This document shows, in pieces, positions 8,523-19,200 of a DNA stretch of 64,000 bases. Location: the NCBI GenBank assembly GCA_026981985.1, contig JALSHZ010000063.1:1-64000 (forward strand), read 5' to 3'. The DNA comes from Gammaproteobacteria bacterium. Its GTDB lineage: Bacteria > Pseudomonadota > Gammaproteobacteria > UWMA-0217. The notes beneath the pieces were generated by a model. The model was not told the origin of the DNA, ran no database searches, and was given only the letters and a program-made list of their open reading frames with translations. Every line of letters starts with the position of its first letter. Position 1 is the first letter of the stretch. A program made the position numbers and the translations under genes.

Positions 8523-10793
8523 ATGCATCCCGATTCTCATCATCCCGTTCCGGATCTCAAGCAGCTGGTACTCGTCGGCGGTGGCCATAGCCAATTGCAG
8601 GTGCTGATGTCACTGGCAATGCAGCCGATTCCCGGGCTGCGCACCGTGCTCATCAGCAAGGACACCATGACTGGCTACTCGGGGATGCTGCCGGGGTATA
8701 TTGCTGGGCACTACACTTTTGACCAGACGCATATTGATCTGCGCCGTTTGTGCGCCTGGGCGGGTGTGGTGTTTATCGAAGACAGCGTCGTCGGGCTCGA
8801 AACGACGACACGCAAACTCGCCACGGCTCGTCACGGTGATATCCATTACGACTGGCTATCGATCAACATCGGTTCGACGCCGAATCGCCGCCATATCACC
8901 GGCCAGACGGACCGCCTGATTCCGGTTAAGCCAATCGATCAGTTCTTGCAGCAGCTTGACCGTATCGAGCGCCGTGTCATGGACGCTGGCCAGCCGCTGC
9001 GACTGGGTGTGATTGGGGCTGGCGCGGCGGGTGTCGAAGTACTGTTATCGCTGAAGTACCGGCTGGAGCGGCAGCGTGGTGCGACATCATCGGCATCAGA
9101 CTTCGAATTCCATCTCTTCAATGCAGCCGATAGCATCTTGCCGACCCACAATTCGCGGGTGCGCCGCTTTTTCCTCGAACATCTTTCTCGTGAAGGCATT
9201 GTCGTGCACGACAATTTCGAGGTCGTGGCGCTGGAATCGGTGGATGTGCTGTCCCGAATCGGTGAACGCGTCGCGGTGGATGAAGTCATCCTCACCACCT
9301 CGGCTGCGCCCCAGCCCTGGCCGGGAAGAGCGGGGTTACAGGTGGATGAGCGCGGCTTTATCGAGGTCAATGCGTTCCTCCAGTCCTGTTCGCACCCCGA
9401 GATTTTTGCCGCCGGTGACATCGCGGCCTTTACGCCTTCGCCCACTGAAAAAGCAGGGGTCTTTGCCGTGCGTCAAGGTCGGCCGCTGGCGGAAAACCTG
9501 CGTCGCACGATTGCGGGACGGCCACTCAAACCTTACCGGGCACAGAAGAAGTGGTTGGCCTTACTTGCCTGCGGCGATCGATATGCGGTTGCGTCTCGCG
9601 GCCATTTTTTCGCCCGTGGGCGTTGGGTCTGGCGTTGGAAGGATCACATCGACCGCAAGTTCATGCGGATGTTCCAGGACCTGCCCGATATGCCACAGCC
9701 CGAGCGGCCGCATCTGGCTGAGGGGCTGCTCGCCGGCAATGAAAAGCTGGTCAGGAATCTTGGCATGCGGTGTGCGGGATGCGGTGCCAAAGTGGGCGGG
9801 GATGTCTTGCAGGGGGTGCTGGACAGTTTGCACCAGGGTTTGAACGGTGCGGTTGCCGGTGAAATCGCGCGTAGGGATGATGCCGCCGTCATTGACGTGC
9901 CGCCAGGGCGGCTGTTGCTTCAGAGTATCGACTACTTCACCGCGCTGGTCGATGATCCCTGGGAGCTGGGCCGGATTGCCGCCAATCACGCATTGGGTGA
10001 TATCTATGCGATGGGTGGGCAGCCACACTCCGCATTGGCATTGGCCAGTCTGCCTTACGGGAATGAGCAGTTACTTGCGGAAACGCTCCGCATGATGCTG
10101 GAAGGCGCGATGTCTCTGTTTTCAGATGCCGGGGTTGCGCTGATTGGTGGACACACCAGCGAGGCGGCGGAGCTGTCGCTGGGATTCAGCGTGAATGGTT
10201 TCGTGACCCCGGAGAAGCTGCTGCGCAAGTCTGGCATGCAGCCTGGTGATGTACTACTGATGACCCAGCCGATTGGAACCGGCGTGCTGTTCGCAGGCCA
10301 CCAGCAGGCGCGGGCGCAGGGCGTTTGGCTGGAGCAGGCGATCACCAACATGACACGCAGCTACCGGCATGCGGCGGAAATTCTGCAGACTCATGGTGCA
10401 ACTGCCTGTACCGACGTGACCGGCTTCGGCCTGCTCGGTCATCTGCTGGAAATGCTGCGCCCCTCCAACCAAAGCCTGTGCCTCGATATTGCCGCGATAC
10501 CACTGTTGCCTGGGGCGCTGACGTTATCGGCCGAAGGTATTCGTAGCAGCCTGTTTCCTGCCAATAGCAAGGCGCGCCATGTGATCACAAACCTTGAACA
10601 GGCGCATCGTCATGCGGCGTTCGAACTACTGTTCGATCCACAGACGGCCGGCGGATTGATGGCCTTCGTGCCAGCGGCCAGTGCTGAGGCTTGCCTGCAA
10701 CAGTTGCAGCAATACTATCCCGACGCGGCGCGGGTCGGTGAAGTCGTCGAAACGGATACTGCCGAAGCGGCTATTGAGATCACTGGTTACTGA
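8523..10793 (+). CDS. selD: Fusion of FAD/NAD(P) oxidoreductase and selenide, water dikinase (SelD)
   Basis: 756 aa with two parts. Residues 1 to about 390 are an NDH-2-like flavoprotein: FAD motif LVLVGGGHSQLQVL near the N-terminus, NAD(P) motif GVIGAGAAGVEVLLSL near 160, and FAAGDIA near 300. Residues from about 410 are SelD, which makes selenophosphate from selenide and ATP. The catalytic motif CAGCGAK aligns Cys420 and Lys423 with E. coli Cys17 and Lys20; the second E. coli cysteine is Ala here. The AIR-synthase-type fold continues with YFTALVDDPWELGRIAANHALGDIYAMGG. Cys replaces Sec. Such fusions are known in cyanobacteria and marine bacteria. No selA, selB or selU gene is in the window. 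Confidence 0.93.
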   Translation: MHPDSHHPVPDLKQLVLVGGGHSQLQVLMSLAMQPIPGLRTVLISKDTMTGYSGMLPGYIAGHYTFDQTHIDLRRLCAWAGVVFIEDSVVGLETTTRKLATARHGDIHYDWLSINIGSTPNRRHITGQTDRLIPVKPIDQFLQQLDRIERRVMDAGQPLRLGVIGAGAAGVEVLLSLKYRLERQRGATSSASDFEFHLFNAADSILPTHNSRVRRFFLEHLSREGIVVHDNFEVVALESVDVLSRIGERVAVDEVILTTSAAPQPWPGRAGLQVDERGFIEVNAFLQSCSHPEIFAAGDIAAFTPSPTEKAGVFAVRQGRPLAENLRRTIAGRPLKPYRAQKKWLALLACGDRYAVASRGHFFARGRWVWRWKDHIDRKFMRMFQDLPDMPQPERPHLAEGLLAGNEKLVRNLGMRCAGCGAKVGGDVLQGVLDSLHQGLNGAVAGEIARRDDAAVIDVPPGRLLLQSIDYFTALVDDPWELGRIAANHALGDIYAMGGQPHSALALASLPYGNEQLLAETLRMMLEGAMSLFSDAGVALIGGHTSEAAELSLGFSVNGFVTPEKLLRKSGMQPGDVLLMTQPIGTGVLFAGHQQARAQGVWLEQAITNMTRSYRHAAEILQTHGATACTDVTGFGLLGHLLEMLRPSNQSLCLDIAAIPLLPGALTLSAEGIRSSLFPANSKARHVITNLEQAHRHAAFELLFDPQTAGGLMAFVPAASAEACLQQLQQYYPDAARVGEVVETDTAEAAIEITGY

Positions 10794-11179
10794 TCAAGCG
10801 GCAAATCGTTATGCACTAGCGTCTCTATCTCGACGCAATCTTGCAGGGTACTGTGCAGCGTGCACAAATGCGCGGCTCGCTGTACAGCCTTCAGGCGTGA
10901 ATCTGGTAACTCCGCCCAGTGAATCAGCATTCTAATCTGGCTGATCCGGGTGGGCTTGCTGGCATATTCCCAACTGAGGTCGATGGAAATGTCGTCGGTA
11001 TCGACATCCAGGCGCATTGAGTAGTCTTCCATGACGGCAAAAGTACAACGCCCGAGCGCAGCGACAAACATGTGCATGGCGCTGAAATACAGCGCCTCCG
11101 ATTCGAGCGTAATGTCCATGCCTTCTTCCTCGAAGGCCGCCATTCGGATACGGGTCTGGTCGATGACGTAAATCTGCAT
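10787..11179 (-). CDS. OsmC/Ohr-like family protein
   Basis: 130 aa, ending 7 nt inside the 3' end of selD (convergent). The OsmC fold is suggested by the helix ALGRCTFAVMEDYSMRL with a cysteine, then strand DISIDLSWEY and the second cysteine in AAHLCTLHSTL. These are the usual positions of the peroxidatic and resolving cysteines. Family members reduce organic hydroperoxides, but the general OsmC group is broader, so the substrate is not assigned. It is divergent from yajQ. Confidence 0.75.
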   Translation of the reverse strand: MQIYVIDQTRIRMAAFEEEGMDITLESEALYFSAMHMFVAALGRCTFAVMEDYSMRLDVDTDDISIDLSWEYASKPTRISQIRMLIHWAELPDSRLKAVQRAAHLCTLHSTLQDCVEIETLVHNDLPLDQ

Positions 11180-11299
11180 GGTGTTCTCGGTCGCTGGGAG
11201 AGGTGGCGCGGAGAGTATGACAGATCCAGCTGTTCGTAAAGATCGGCCGGCGTCGTTGCTGTAGAATGTGACAGATCAATGCACTAAAGGGGAGAAGCG

Positions 11300-11782
11300 A
11301 TGCCAAGTTTTGATATTGTTTCCGAGTTTGAACGCCATGAGGCGCAAAATGCCGTCGATCAGGCCAATCGCGAAGTATCGACGCGTTTCGATTTTCGCGG
11401 CAGTGATGCCAGCTACAGCCTCAAGGACGATGTCATCACCATGCAAGGCAGTGGCGAGTTTCAGCTCAAGCAGATGCTTGAAATCCTGCAAAGCAAGCTG
11501 CATCGCCGCGGTATCGACATTGCCTGTCTCGACGTGGGAGATTCACAGCCGAAGGGCAAGATGCGGACTCAGCCGGTTACGCTGCGCCAGGGAATTGATA
11601 CCGACACGGCAAAAAAGATCGTCAAGTTGATCAAAGAGCAGAAAATGAAAGTCCAGGCTGCGATTCAGGGCGACAAGCTGCGGGTCACCGGCAAGAAACG
11701 TGACGATTTGCAACGTGTGATAGCACTGCTGAAGGAGCAGGATTTTGGGTTACCGTTGCAGTTCAATAATTTCAGAGATTGA
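11300..11782 (+). CDS. yajQ: YajQ-family nucleotide-binding protein
   Basis: 160 aa with the full YajQ pattern: MPSFDIVSEFERHEAQNAVDQANREV, RFDFRG and the two ferredoxin-like repeats, ending in LKEQDFGLPLQFNNFRD. Family members bind nucleotides, and in Xanthomonas and Pseudomonas a member binds cyclic di-GMP. Cytoplasmic. The start has a GGGGAG site. A TAGAAT -10 candidate at 11262-11267 may serve it. The FKBP gene follows after 46 nt and may be cotranscribed. Confidence 0.94.
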   Translation: MPSFDIVSEFERHEAQNAVDQANREVSTRFDFRGSDASYSLKDDVITMQGSGEFQLKQMLEILQSKLHRRGIDIACLDVGDSQPKGKMRTQPVTLRQGIDTDTAKKIVKLIKEQKMKVQAAIQGDKLRVTGKKRDDLQRVIALLKEQDFGLPLQFNNFRD

Positions 11783-11828
11783 GCGGGTTTCCAGCGTGCT
11801 GGGAAATGACGACTGAACAAGGAAAAAC

Positions 11829-12308
11829 ATGAAACTGAAAAATGTCGCTTGGAAATCATTGCTGGCTGTTGTTGTGGCCGGTGCCATCCTGAACACCACG
11901 CAGGCGGAAAGCCTGATGGAAGCCAACGAGAAGGCGGGCAAGGCTTTTCTGGAGAAGAATCGCCATGCCGATGGTGTTCAGGTGACTGACAGTGGGCTGC
12001 AATACAAGGTGATTCGTGAGGGAACGGGAAAGCGTCCGGGGCCGACTTCGAAGGTGACTGTCAATTATGAGGGGCGGCACCTCAATGGCGAGGTGTTCGA
12101 TAGCTCTTACCAGCGTAACAAGCCGATAACCTTCGGTTTGAACCGCGTCATCAAGGGCTGGACCGAAGGTTTGCAGTTGATGAAGGAAGGCGCGAAGTAT
12201 CAGCTCTTTATCCCGCCGGAGCTGGGCTATGGTCACCGAGGAGCAGGTGCGGCGATCGGGCCGAGTGAGACGTTGATCTTCGATGTCGAGTTGTTGAAGG
12301 TCGAGTAA
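11829..12308 (+). CDS. Exported FKBP-type peptidyl-prolyl isomerase
   Basis: 159 aa. A signal peptide (MKLKNVAWKSLLAVVVAGA, cleaved near TQAES) is followed by a short helical linker and one FKBP domain (about 55-159): VTVNYEGRHLNGEVFDSSY, VIKGWTEGLQLMKEGAKYQLFIP, LGYG and LIFDVELL. It resembles FklB/Mip-type proteins and should help protein folding in the periplasm. The dimerisation arm is shorter than in FkpA. A strong hairpin follows, and proS converges on it. Confidence 0.92.
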   Translation: MKLKNVAWKSLLAVVVAGAILNTTQAESLMEANEKAGKAFLEKNRHADGVQVTDSGLQYKVIREGTGKRPGPTSKVTVNYEGRHLNGEVFDSSYQRNKPITFGLNRVIKGWTEGLQLMKEGAKYQLFIPPELGYGHRGAGAAIGPSETLIFDVELLKVE

Positions 12309-12317
12309 CTAGCTGCG

Positions 12318-12346
12318 CCTGCGATGCCGGCTAACGGCATCGCAGG
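12318..12346. terminator. Hairpin between convergent FKBP and proS genes
   Basis: A perfect 12-bp stem (cctgcgatgccg / cggcatcgcagg) with loop gctaa. There is no T run on either side, so it is a weak or Rho-assisted bidirectional terminator or an mRNA 3' stabiliser. Confidence 0.55.
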
Positions 12347-12356
12347 TGAGTTCGTC

Positions 12357-14075
12357 CTATTCGCCTGACAGTCGCTGCTTGAGAAAATCGACGATCTCGC
12401 CGATGGCGATGTTGCTGGCGTCTTCGCTGTTGCGGCGTGACTTGTATTCGACGATGCCTTCATCGAGCCCGCGTTCACTGAAGACCACGCGATGCGGAAT
12501 GCCAATCAGTTCCAGGTCGGCAAACATCACGCCGGGCCTGATCTTTCGGTCGTCGAGCAGGACATTGATCCCTGCCTCTTGCATTTCCTGGTAGAGCTTC
12601 TCGACGGCATCACGCAGGCGTTGCGATTTGTGCAGATTGATCGGGGCGAGGGCGACGGTGAACGGCGCAATGGCTTCCGGCCAGATGATGCCGTGTTCGT
12701 CGTGGTTCTGTTCGATGGCAGCGGCGACGATGCGGGTGATGCCGATGCCGTAGCAGCCCATTTCGAGTACTGCGGCTTTGCCGTTTTCGTCCAGCACCTT
12801 GACGTCCATGGCTTCGCTGTAGGTGGTGCCGAGCTGGAAGATGTGGCCAACTTCGATGCCACGAACGATCTTGATGGTGCCTTTGCCGTCGGGGCTGGGG
12901 TCGCCTGTCACAATGTTGCGGATGTCGACTGCGGTTGGCTTCGGCAGATCGCGCTCGAAATTGACGCCGGTCAGATGAAATCCTTCACGGTTGGCACCAC
13001 AGACGAAATCATTCAGACCGAGTACCGCAAAATCGGCGAACATGGGCAAGTCGATCCCGACCGGGCCAATCGAGCCAGGTTTGCTGCCTGTGGCTTTGAT
13101 CACATCGGTTTCACTGGCGAACTCCAGCGGCTGTTGCACGCCGGGGAGTTTCTCGGCCTTCACAGCATTGAGTTCATGATCGCCGCGCAGCAGTAGCGCA
13201 ATGAAGGGTTGCTCCTCGCTGTCGCCCCGGACGATGAGCGTCTTGACGATGCGCTCGGCTGGCATGCCCAGGGCTTTACTGACTTCCTCGATGCTTTCTG
13301 CGCCGGGTGTCGCGACTTCGGTCATCGTCTGGGTTGCGTCGCTGGCTGGAGGGACTGGCTGGGTGGGTGCCAGTTCGATATTGGCGGCGTAATCGCTGCC
13401 ATCGGAGAATGCGATGGCGTCTTCGCCAGCATCGGCCAGCACATGGAATTCGTGGGAAGCATTGCCGCCGATGGAACCGGTGTCGGCAGCCACAGCGCGA
13501 AATTCCAGCCCCATTCTGGCGAAGATGCGACTGTAGCAGTCGTACATGGCCCGATAGGTTTGCTGCAGCGAGTCCTTGCCGATGTGGAAGGAGTAGGCGT
13601 CCTTCATGATGAACTCTCGCGAACGCATCACGCCGAAGCGGGGCCGGATCTCATCGCGGAATTTGGTCTGGATCTGGTAATAGTTGACCGGCAGCTGCTT
13701 GTAACTGCGGATCTCCTTGCGGGCATAGTCGGTGATGACTTCTTCATGGGTCGGGCCGAGGCAGAATTCGCGCTCGTGCCGGTCATGCATGCGCAGCAGT
13801 TCGGGACCGTATTTTTCCCAGCGGCCTGACTCTTGCCAGAGTTCGGCGGGTTGGACGACGGGCATCAGCAATTCGACCGCGCCGCTGCCATCCATCTCCT
13901 CGCGCACGATGCGTTCGACGTTGCGCAGTACCTTCAGTCCGAGGGGTTTCCAGATATAGAGCCCGGCTGCCAGGCGGCGGATGAGACCGGCGCGGAGCAT
14001 CAGCTTGTGGCTGATGATCTCGGCGTCGGCAGGGGTTTCCTTCAGCGTGGAAAGGGGGAAACGGGAAACGCGCAT
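12357..14075 (-). CDS. proS: Proline--tRNA ligase (bacterial type with editing insertion)
   Basis: Charges tRNA-Pro. 572 aa (E. coli 572). The N-terminal class II core begins [19 protein letters not shown] and includes [17 protein letters not shown] and the motif 2 region [21 protein letters not shown]. The YbaK-like editing insertion lies at about 225-400. The C-terminal anticodon-binding domain includes [17 protein letters not shown]. It is separated by 40 nt from the upstream tautomerase gene on the same strand and faces the FKBP gene. Confidence 0.97.
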   Translation of the reverse strand: MRVSRFPLSTLKETPADAEIISHKLMLRAGLIRRLAAGLYIWKPLGLKVLRNVERIVREEMDGSGAVELLMPVVQPAELWQESGRWEKYGPELLRMHDRHEREFCLGPTHEEVITDYARKEIRSYKQLPVNYYQIQTKFRDEIRPRFGVMRSREFIMKDAYSFHIGKDSLQQTYRAMYDCYSRIFARMGLEFRAVAADTGSIGGNASHEFHVLADAGEDAIAFSDGSDYAANIELAPTQPVPPASDATQTMTEVATPGAESIEEVSKALGMPAERIVKTLIVRGDSEEQPFIALLLRGDHELNAVKAEKLPGVQQPLEFASETDVIKATGSKPGSIGPVGIDLPMFADFAVLGLNDFVCGANREGFHLTGVNFERDLPKPTAVDIRNIVTGDPSPDGKGTIKIVRGIEVGHIFQLGTTYSEAMDVKVLDENGKAAVLEMGCYGIGITRIVAAAIEQNHDEHGIIWPEAIAPFTVALAPINLHKSQRLRDAVEKLYQEMQEAGINVLLDDRKIRPGVMFADLELIGIPHRVVFSERGLDEGIVEYKSRRNSEDASNIAIGEIVDFLKQRLSGE

Positions 14076-14115
14076 GGTGATGACTGCTCCGCAGATAATG
14101 GAGCGCCATTCTGTC

Positions 14116-14454
14116 TCAGAAGGTGGTGGAATTCCAGCCCCACATATGGCGTGCTGGATTACTGAATTCGATATAGGTGCGTGCGGCGGGAACGTCCAGG
14201 TGCCGGGTGACCAGATCGCAGAGTGTCGCTGAAAACTCGGCGGTTCGCTCTTCTGGCAGACCCAGGCTTTTCAGCTCGATATAGGCGAGCGGTGCCGTGG
14301 TGCCGGCGAACAGCATTTCGGGATTGTGCCGCATTGTCACCATGACGTAGTTTTCGGGTTTTCCCAGCAACGTGGCTGTGGCGCTGGAAAGCTCAGCCAG
14401 CATCTCGTTTGGGTCGGTTACTTCAACGTTGGTCTCGATCTTGAGCAGCGGCAT
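14116..14454 (-). CDS. MIF/phenylpyruvate tautomerase family protein
   Basis: 112 aa from ATG 14454. The track starts at a GTG ten codons earlier, but this family needs proline right after the initiator Met as catalytic base, and MPLLKIETN provides it. Other family signs are [18 protein letters not shown], a [11 protein letters not shown] strand and the trimer-forming C-terminus [17 protein letters not shown], which matches the MIF pattern with its NxxxxGWN ending. The natural substrate is unknown. It lies 17 nt downstream of the DUF4124 gene on the same strand. Confidence 0.85.
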   Translation of the reverse strand: MPLLKIETNVEVTDPNEMLAELSSATATLLGKPENYVMVTMRHNPEMLFAGTTAPLAYIELKSLGLPEERTAEFSATLCDLVTRHLDVPAARTYIEFSNPARHMWGWNSTTF

Positions 14455-14471
14455 GGTCTGAGATTCTATTG

Positions 14472-14966
14472 TTAAGGCTGACACATCTTATCAAGATCCT
14501 CACGGTATTGCTGCATACGCGCTTCGCGCTCTTCTGGCGTCAGCACCCTGGGTTGCTCACTGTCGCTGCTGCGTACACGGATACGGGTGTTCTGTTCCAG
14601 AATGCGAAGATTATTCCGCAGCGCATTGCAAGCTTCCTGCTGTTGCTTGCGACGGGCGGCCTCCTCCTTTGCGATGGTCTCGGCGTCTTGTTGCTCAGGG
14701 ATGAGGACATTATATTGCTTGGCGGAGTCGCCTTGCTCTGCTGTATCTTCCATGTTGCCGGGTGGTATTGGCGTTGGTTTGCTGGCACTGTCTGGTTTGC
14801 CCGATACTTCGAGTATCTTGATGCCTTTTCCAGTGGGGGGAACCTGGCTGTAGTGTATGCCGCCGTCGGCATCCATCCACTTGTAGGTGGTCGCCAGCAG
14901 TGCGCTTGATTGTCCTGACATCAACAGCGCCAGTGTCAGGGTGATGATGATCCGTTTGCTGTTCAT
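14472..14966 (-). CDS. DUF4124-domain exported protein
   Basis: 164 aa from ATG 14966; the track start at 15026 would place 20 extra residues before a clear signal peptide (MNSKRIIITLTLALLMSGQ). After cleavage comes the DUF4124 motif YKWMDADGGIHYSQVPP. A charged, glutamine- and glutamate-rich region (AKEEAARRKQQQEACNALRNNL) ends in a predicted coiled coil with two cysteines. DUF4124 proteins are periplasmic and of unknown function, common in gamma- and betaproteobacteria. Confidence 0.85.
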   Translation of the reverse strand: MNSKRIIITLTLALLMSGQSSALLATTYKWMDADGGIHYSQVPPTGKGIKILEVSGKPDSASKPTPIPPGNMEDTAEQGDSAKQYNVLIPEQQDAETIAKEEAARRKQQQEACNALRNNLRILEQNTRIRVRSSDSEQPRVLTPEEREARMQQYREDLDKMCQP

Positions 14967-15121
14967 CGCGGCTGTCCGGTTCGATAGTGGAAACCCTTGC
15001 ATTATAGTGAACCTCAAGGGGTGCAAGTCAGTACCATGCCCCCATATTTAGTGTTTCGAATCCTGGCAGGCGATGGAATGCCGACGAATTCACGATATTT
15101 GTTGATTACCTGGCGGGATCA

Positions 15122-15153
15122 CAGGGAATATTAGCGATTGCTGATATTCCCTG
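15122..15153. promoter_or_regulatory. 32-bp palindrome upstream of the RND efflux operon (operator candidate)
   Basis: CAGGGAATAT (15122-15131) and ATATTCCCTG (15144-15153) form perfect 10-bp arms. The 12-bp centre adds AGC/GCT. It ends 37 bp before the adaptor start codon, and a possible -35 (TTGATT, 15102-15107) places the -10 inside the palindrome. That is what a dimeric repressor operator would look like. No TetR- or MarR-type gene is adjacent. Confidence 0.55.
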
Positions 15154-15190
15154 ATACTATCCGCAAAATTTTGAGATGTGAGGGAAAGCA

Positions 15191-16267
15191 ATGCGTAACT
15201 ATCTGATTCTATGTCTGACGCTGCTGGCCGGGCCGGTGCTGGCAGATTCAGTCGCGAGCGATGAAAACGAGGCGCCATTGCCTTTCGATGTGACGGCGGC
15301 TGCCATTGAGAAGGTTGACTACGAGCGGGTTCTCAACGGCACCGTCGATGCGGTCAATGAAACCACGGTGTCTGCCGAGACCTCCGGCACCATCACCGAT
15401 CTCTATTATGACGTCGACGACTATGTGAAGCAGGGTGATGTCATCCTCCGCATCAAGGCAACAAAACAGAAGGCGGGACTCAAGGCGGCCAATGCTGCGG
15501 TTTCCGAGGCACGGGCAAGGTTGAGTGAGGCGCGTCAGGAATACAAGCGGGTCAAGGACATTTTCGAGCGCAAGCTGGTATCGAAGTCTGATCTGGATCG
15601 TGCCACCGCCAGTTTGCGTGCTGCTGAAGCCCGCCTGGATGCCGCACTGGCAGCGCGTGCCAAGGCACAGGAGCAGACCGAGAGCACCGTTGTACGGGCG
15701 CCTTACAGCGGCATCGTCAAGATTCGTCACGTCCATCTCGGAGAGTTCGTCAATGTGGGGCAACCGTTGATGACCGGCGTTTCGCTGGAGAAACTCCGGG
15801 TCAATGTGAATGTGCCCCAAAGCCTGATCAACAAGGTCAGGAAGCTGAAGAAGGCGCGGGTGTTGGTCGAAGGGGATCATCGTGGCATTCCCGTCGAAGG
15901 TCTGACGTTCTTTCCTTATGCCGATCCGGTGACCAACACGTTCAAGGTGCGGGCGAATCTTGCCGAAGGCGTCGAGGGCCTGTTTCCCGGTATGTTCGTC
16001 AAGGTGGCGTTTGTCGTTGGTGAGAAGAAGCAGCTGGTTGTTCCCGAACAGGCTGTTGTCTATCGCGGCGAGGTTACAGGGGTCTATGTCGTCGATGACA
16101 ATGGTCGTGTGGCATTGCGTCAGATCCGCGCGGGCAAGACCACTCGCGATGGCAAGATCGTGGTGCTGGCAGGTTTGAGTGAAGGTGAGCGTGTCGCGCT
16201 GGATCCGGTTGCCGCAGCCATCTACTTGAAAAAACAGATCGGCAGGGAGGCAAAGCAGCATGACTGA
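15191..16267 (+). CDS. RND efflux periplasmic adaptor subunit (MFP/HlyD type)
   Basis: 358 aa. A signal peptide (MRNYLILCLTLLAGPVLA) precedes a lipoyl/barrel-sandwich half (VSAETSGTITDLYYDVDDYVKQGDVI) and a long alpha-hairpin (about 95-165, Ala/Arg/Glu rich, SEARARLSEARQEYKRV). The second lipoyl half (TVVRAPYSGIVKIRHVHLGEFVN) and beta-barrel domains follow. It links an inner-membrane RND pump to an outer-membrane channel. The coding end overlaps the pump gene by 8 nt. No lipobox is seen. Confidence 0.94.
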   Translation: MRNYLILCLTLLAGPVLADSVASDENEAPLPFDVTAAAIEKVDYERVLNGTVDAVNETTVSAETSGTITDLYYDVDDYVKQGDVILRIKATKQKAGLKAANAAVSEARARLSEARQEYKRVKDIFERKLVSKSDLDRATASLRAAEARLDAALAARAKAQEQTESTVVRAPYSGIVKIRHVHLGEFVNVGQPLMTGVSLEKLRVNVNVPQSLINKVRKLKKARVLVEGDHRGIPVEGLTFFPYADPVTNTFKVRANLAEGVEGLFPGMFVKVAFVVGEKKQLVVPEQAVVYRGEVTGVYVVDDNGRVALRQIRAGKTTRDGKIVVLAGLSEGERVALDPVAAAIYLKKQIGREAKQHD

Positions 16268-19200
16268 TTCAGCGATGGGTATCTCCGGCCGCATCGCAGC
16301 GAAATTCCAGAACAACGCCATTACGCCATTGCTGGCATTGGTGGGGCTATTGCTGGGGCTGTTCGCGGTCATGATTACGCCACGGGAGGAAGAACCGCAG
16401 ATCAATGTGACGTTCGCGAATGTCTTGATCCCGTTTCCTGGCGCCACGGCATCAGAGGTGGAGCATCTCGTTGCCGGCCCGGCGGAGCAGGTGTTGTCCG
16501 AAATTTCGGGCATCAAGCACGTCTACTCGTCTTCCTATCCGGGGCGCGCGATTCTCACGGTACAGTTCAAGGTGGGTGAGAACCGCACCGATGCACTGGT
16601 GCGGCTGTACAACAAGATCGCCTCGAATATCGACTGGTTGCCTCCTGGCTTGGGTGTGCTGCAGCCAATCATCAAGCCGAAGGGCATCGATGACGTGCCG
16701 ATCGTGACAGCGACGCTGTGGACCGATGATCAGAGCAAGAGTGCCTATGACCTGTTGCAGGTGGCGCATGCGGTGGAGACCGAGTTGAAGCGTGTGCCCG
16801 GCACGCGGCAAATCTACACCATCGGCGGTGCGCCACAGGTGGTTTCGGTTCGGCTCGACCCCCAGAAGCTGGCGGGTTATAGCCTGTCGATCGATGATAT
16901 CGCGGCTTCACTGCGCGCCGCCAACAGCTCGCGTGATGCAGTCAACGTCGTCACTGACAATGAGGAGATTCAGGTTCAGGCTGGTGCTTTCCTGACCACT
17001 GTCGAGGAGGTCGGGAGCCTCGTGGTCGGCGTATTCAGCGGCAAGCCGGTTTACCTGGAAGAGGTGGCCCAGGTCCAGCGCGGGCCGGATCAGCCAAGCC
17101 AGTATGTTGCCTACAGCGAAAAAGGCACGGTCAGCAATACCCCCGCGGTGACCATCGCAGTGGCCAAACAGCCAGGCAAGAACGCGGTCGAAATCGCCGA
17201 TAAAGTGATCGAACGTTTCGAGCAGCTCGACGGTATTTTCATTCCCGACGGTGTCAATGTCGAGATTACGCGCAACTACGGTGCTACCGCGAAGGCCAAG
17301 GCGGACAAACTGATTCAGAAATTGCTGTTCGCCACGGCCTCGGTCGTATTGCTGGTGTGGCTGACGATGGGCTGGCGCGAGGCGGGCATCGTTGGTATCG
17401 CGGTGATCATCACGTTGATGATCACCCTGTTTGCCTCTTGGGCCTATGGGTTCACGTTGAACCGCGTGTCGTTGTTCGCACTGATATTTTCTATCGGGAT
17501 TCTGGTGGATGACGCCATTGTGGTGGTGGAGAACATCCATCGGCATCTCAGCATGGGCGGCAAGAAGATTCTCGACGTCATTCCGGCTGCCGTCGACGAA
17601 GTTGGCGGGCCGACGATTCTGGCGACTTTTACCGTCATTGCTGCATTGATGCCGATGGCCTTCGTTTCCGGTTTGATGGGGCCATACATGAGCCCAATTC
17701 CAATCAACGCCAGCATGGGTATGTTGATCTCACTGGTGGTGGCCTATGTCGTCACGCCGTGGCTGACCTACAAGGTGCTGCGCAAGGTGGATTTCAGTCA
17801 GCATCATGGCGAATCCATCCCGGGCTGGCTTGGCAGTCTGTTTAACAAAGGGGTTGGTATTTTCCTCAATGGCGACAAGGGTAAAGGAAAGCGCCGCAGC
17901 CTGTTCGTGGTGATTATGGTCCTGATTGCGCTGTCGGTCTCGCTGGCCGTATTCAAGGTAGTAGTATTGAAAATGCTGCCGTTCGACAACAAATCGGAAT
18001 TTCAGGTCGTCGTCAATATGCCGGAAGGCACGACACTCGAGCAGACCAAGCGGGTGCTCGACGAGCTGGCCGGTTATCTGGAGACGGTGCCGGAAGTTGA
18101 AAACCTGCAAGTCTATGCCGGCACTTCGGCACCGATCAACTTCAATGGCCTGGTGCGGCAATACTACCTGCGCAAGGGTTCCTATCTGGGCGATATCCAG
18201 GTCAATCTGGTCGACAAGCACCATCGTGATCGCAAGAGTCATGACATCGCGCTGGCGGTACGGGCACCATTGCAGGAAATTGCACAGAAGCACAATGCCA
18301 TCGTGAAGCTGGCCGAAGTGCCGCCTGGGCCACCGGTGCTGGCGCCGATCGTCGCCGAGATCTACGGACTGGATTATGAAGGTCAGATCAAAGTGTCTGA
18401 AGCGTTGGCAGGAGTGTTTGCCGGTACGGCGGATATTGTCGACATCGACGATAGTGTCGAATACCCGCAGAAGCGCTATATCCTGCATGTCGATAGAGAG
18501 AAAGCGGCATTGCTTGGTCTGCATCAGCAGCAAGTCTCCACCGCAGTCAATACTGTACTGGGAGGCAGCGCGCCAACCTATCTTCATGGTCATAACGTGA
18601 AGTATGCGATTCCGGTCAAGATGGAATTCTCCGAAGCTGACAAAGCAGATATCGAGTCATTGCTGGATCTGCGCATCCGCAGCAAGTCCGGACAGTTGGT
18701 GCCAATGTCTGAAATCGTCAGTATCGAGGAGACAACCCGCGAGCATGCGATTCACCACAAGGATCTGCTGCCCGTGGTCTATCTGATGGGTGACATGGTG
18801 GGCGATCTCGACAGTCCGTTGTATGGCATGTTCGATATTTCATTCGCGCTGAATGAAACGGAGCTGGCTGGTGAGGGGATTATCGATCAATACTTCATCA
18901 ATCAGCCCGCCAGTCCCTATACCTACAGCATCAAATGGGATGGCGAGTGGACGGTGACCTATGAGACCTTTCGTGACATGGGTATCGCCTATGCCTTTGG
19001 CATGATCATGATCTATCTGCTGGTGGTCGCTCAGTTCCGCTCCTACGCCGTGCCGCTGGTGATCATGGCACCGATTCCACTGACAATCATCGGCGTCATG
19101 CCGGGTCACGCGTTGCTTGGTGCCAAGTTCACCGCCACCTCGATGATCGGCATGATTGCATTGGCTGGGATTATCGTGCGCAACTCGATCCTGCTGGTGG

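Noticed and set aside
8523-10793. Selenocysteine (in-frame TGA) in SelD
   Set aside because: The catalytic position is TGC (Cys) and the frame contains no internal stop.
15248-16516. 422-aa minus-strand open frame over the efflux adaptor
   Set aside because: Shadow of the RND adaptor gene; low-complexity His/Gln/Arg composition and no start context.
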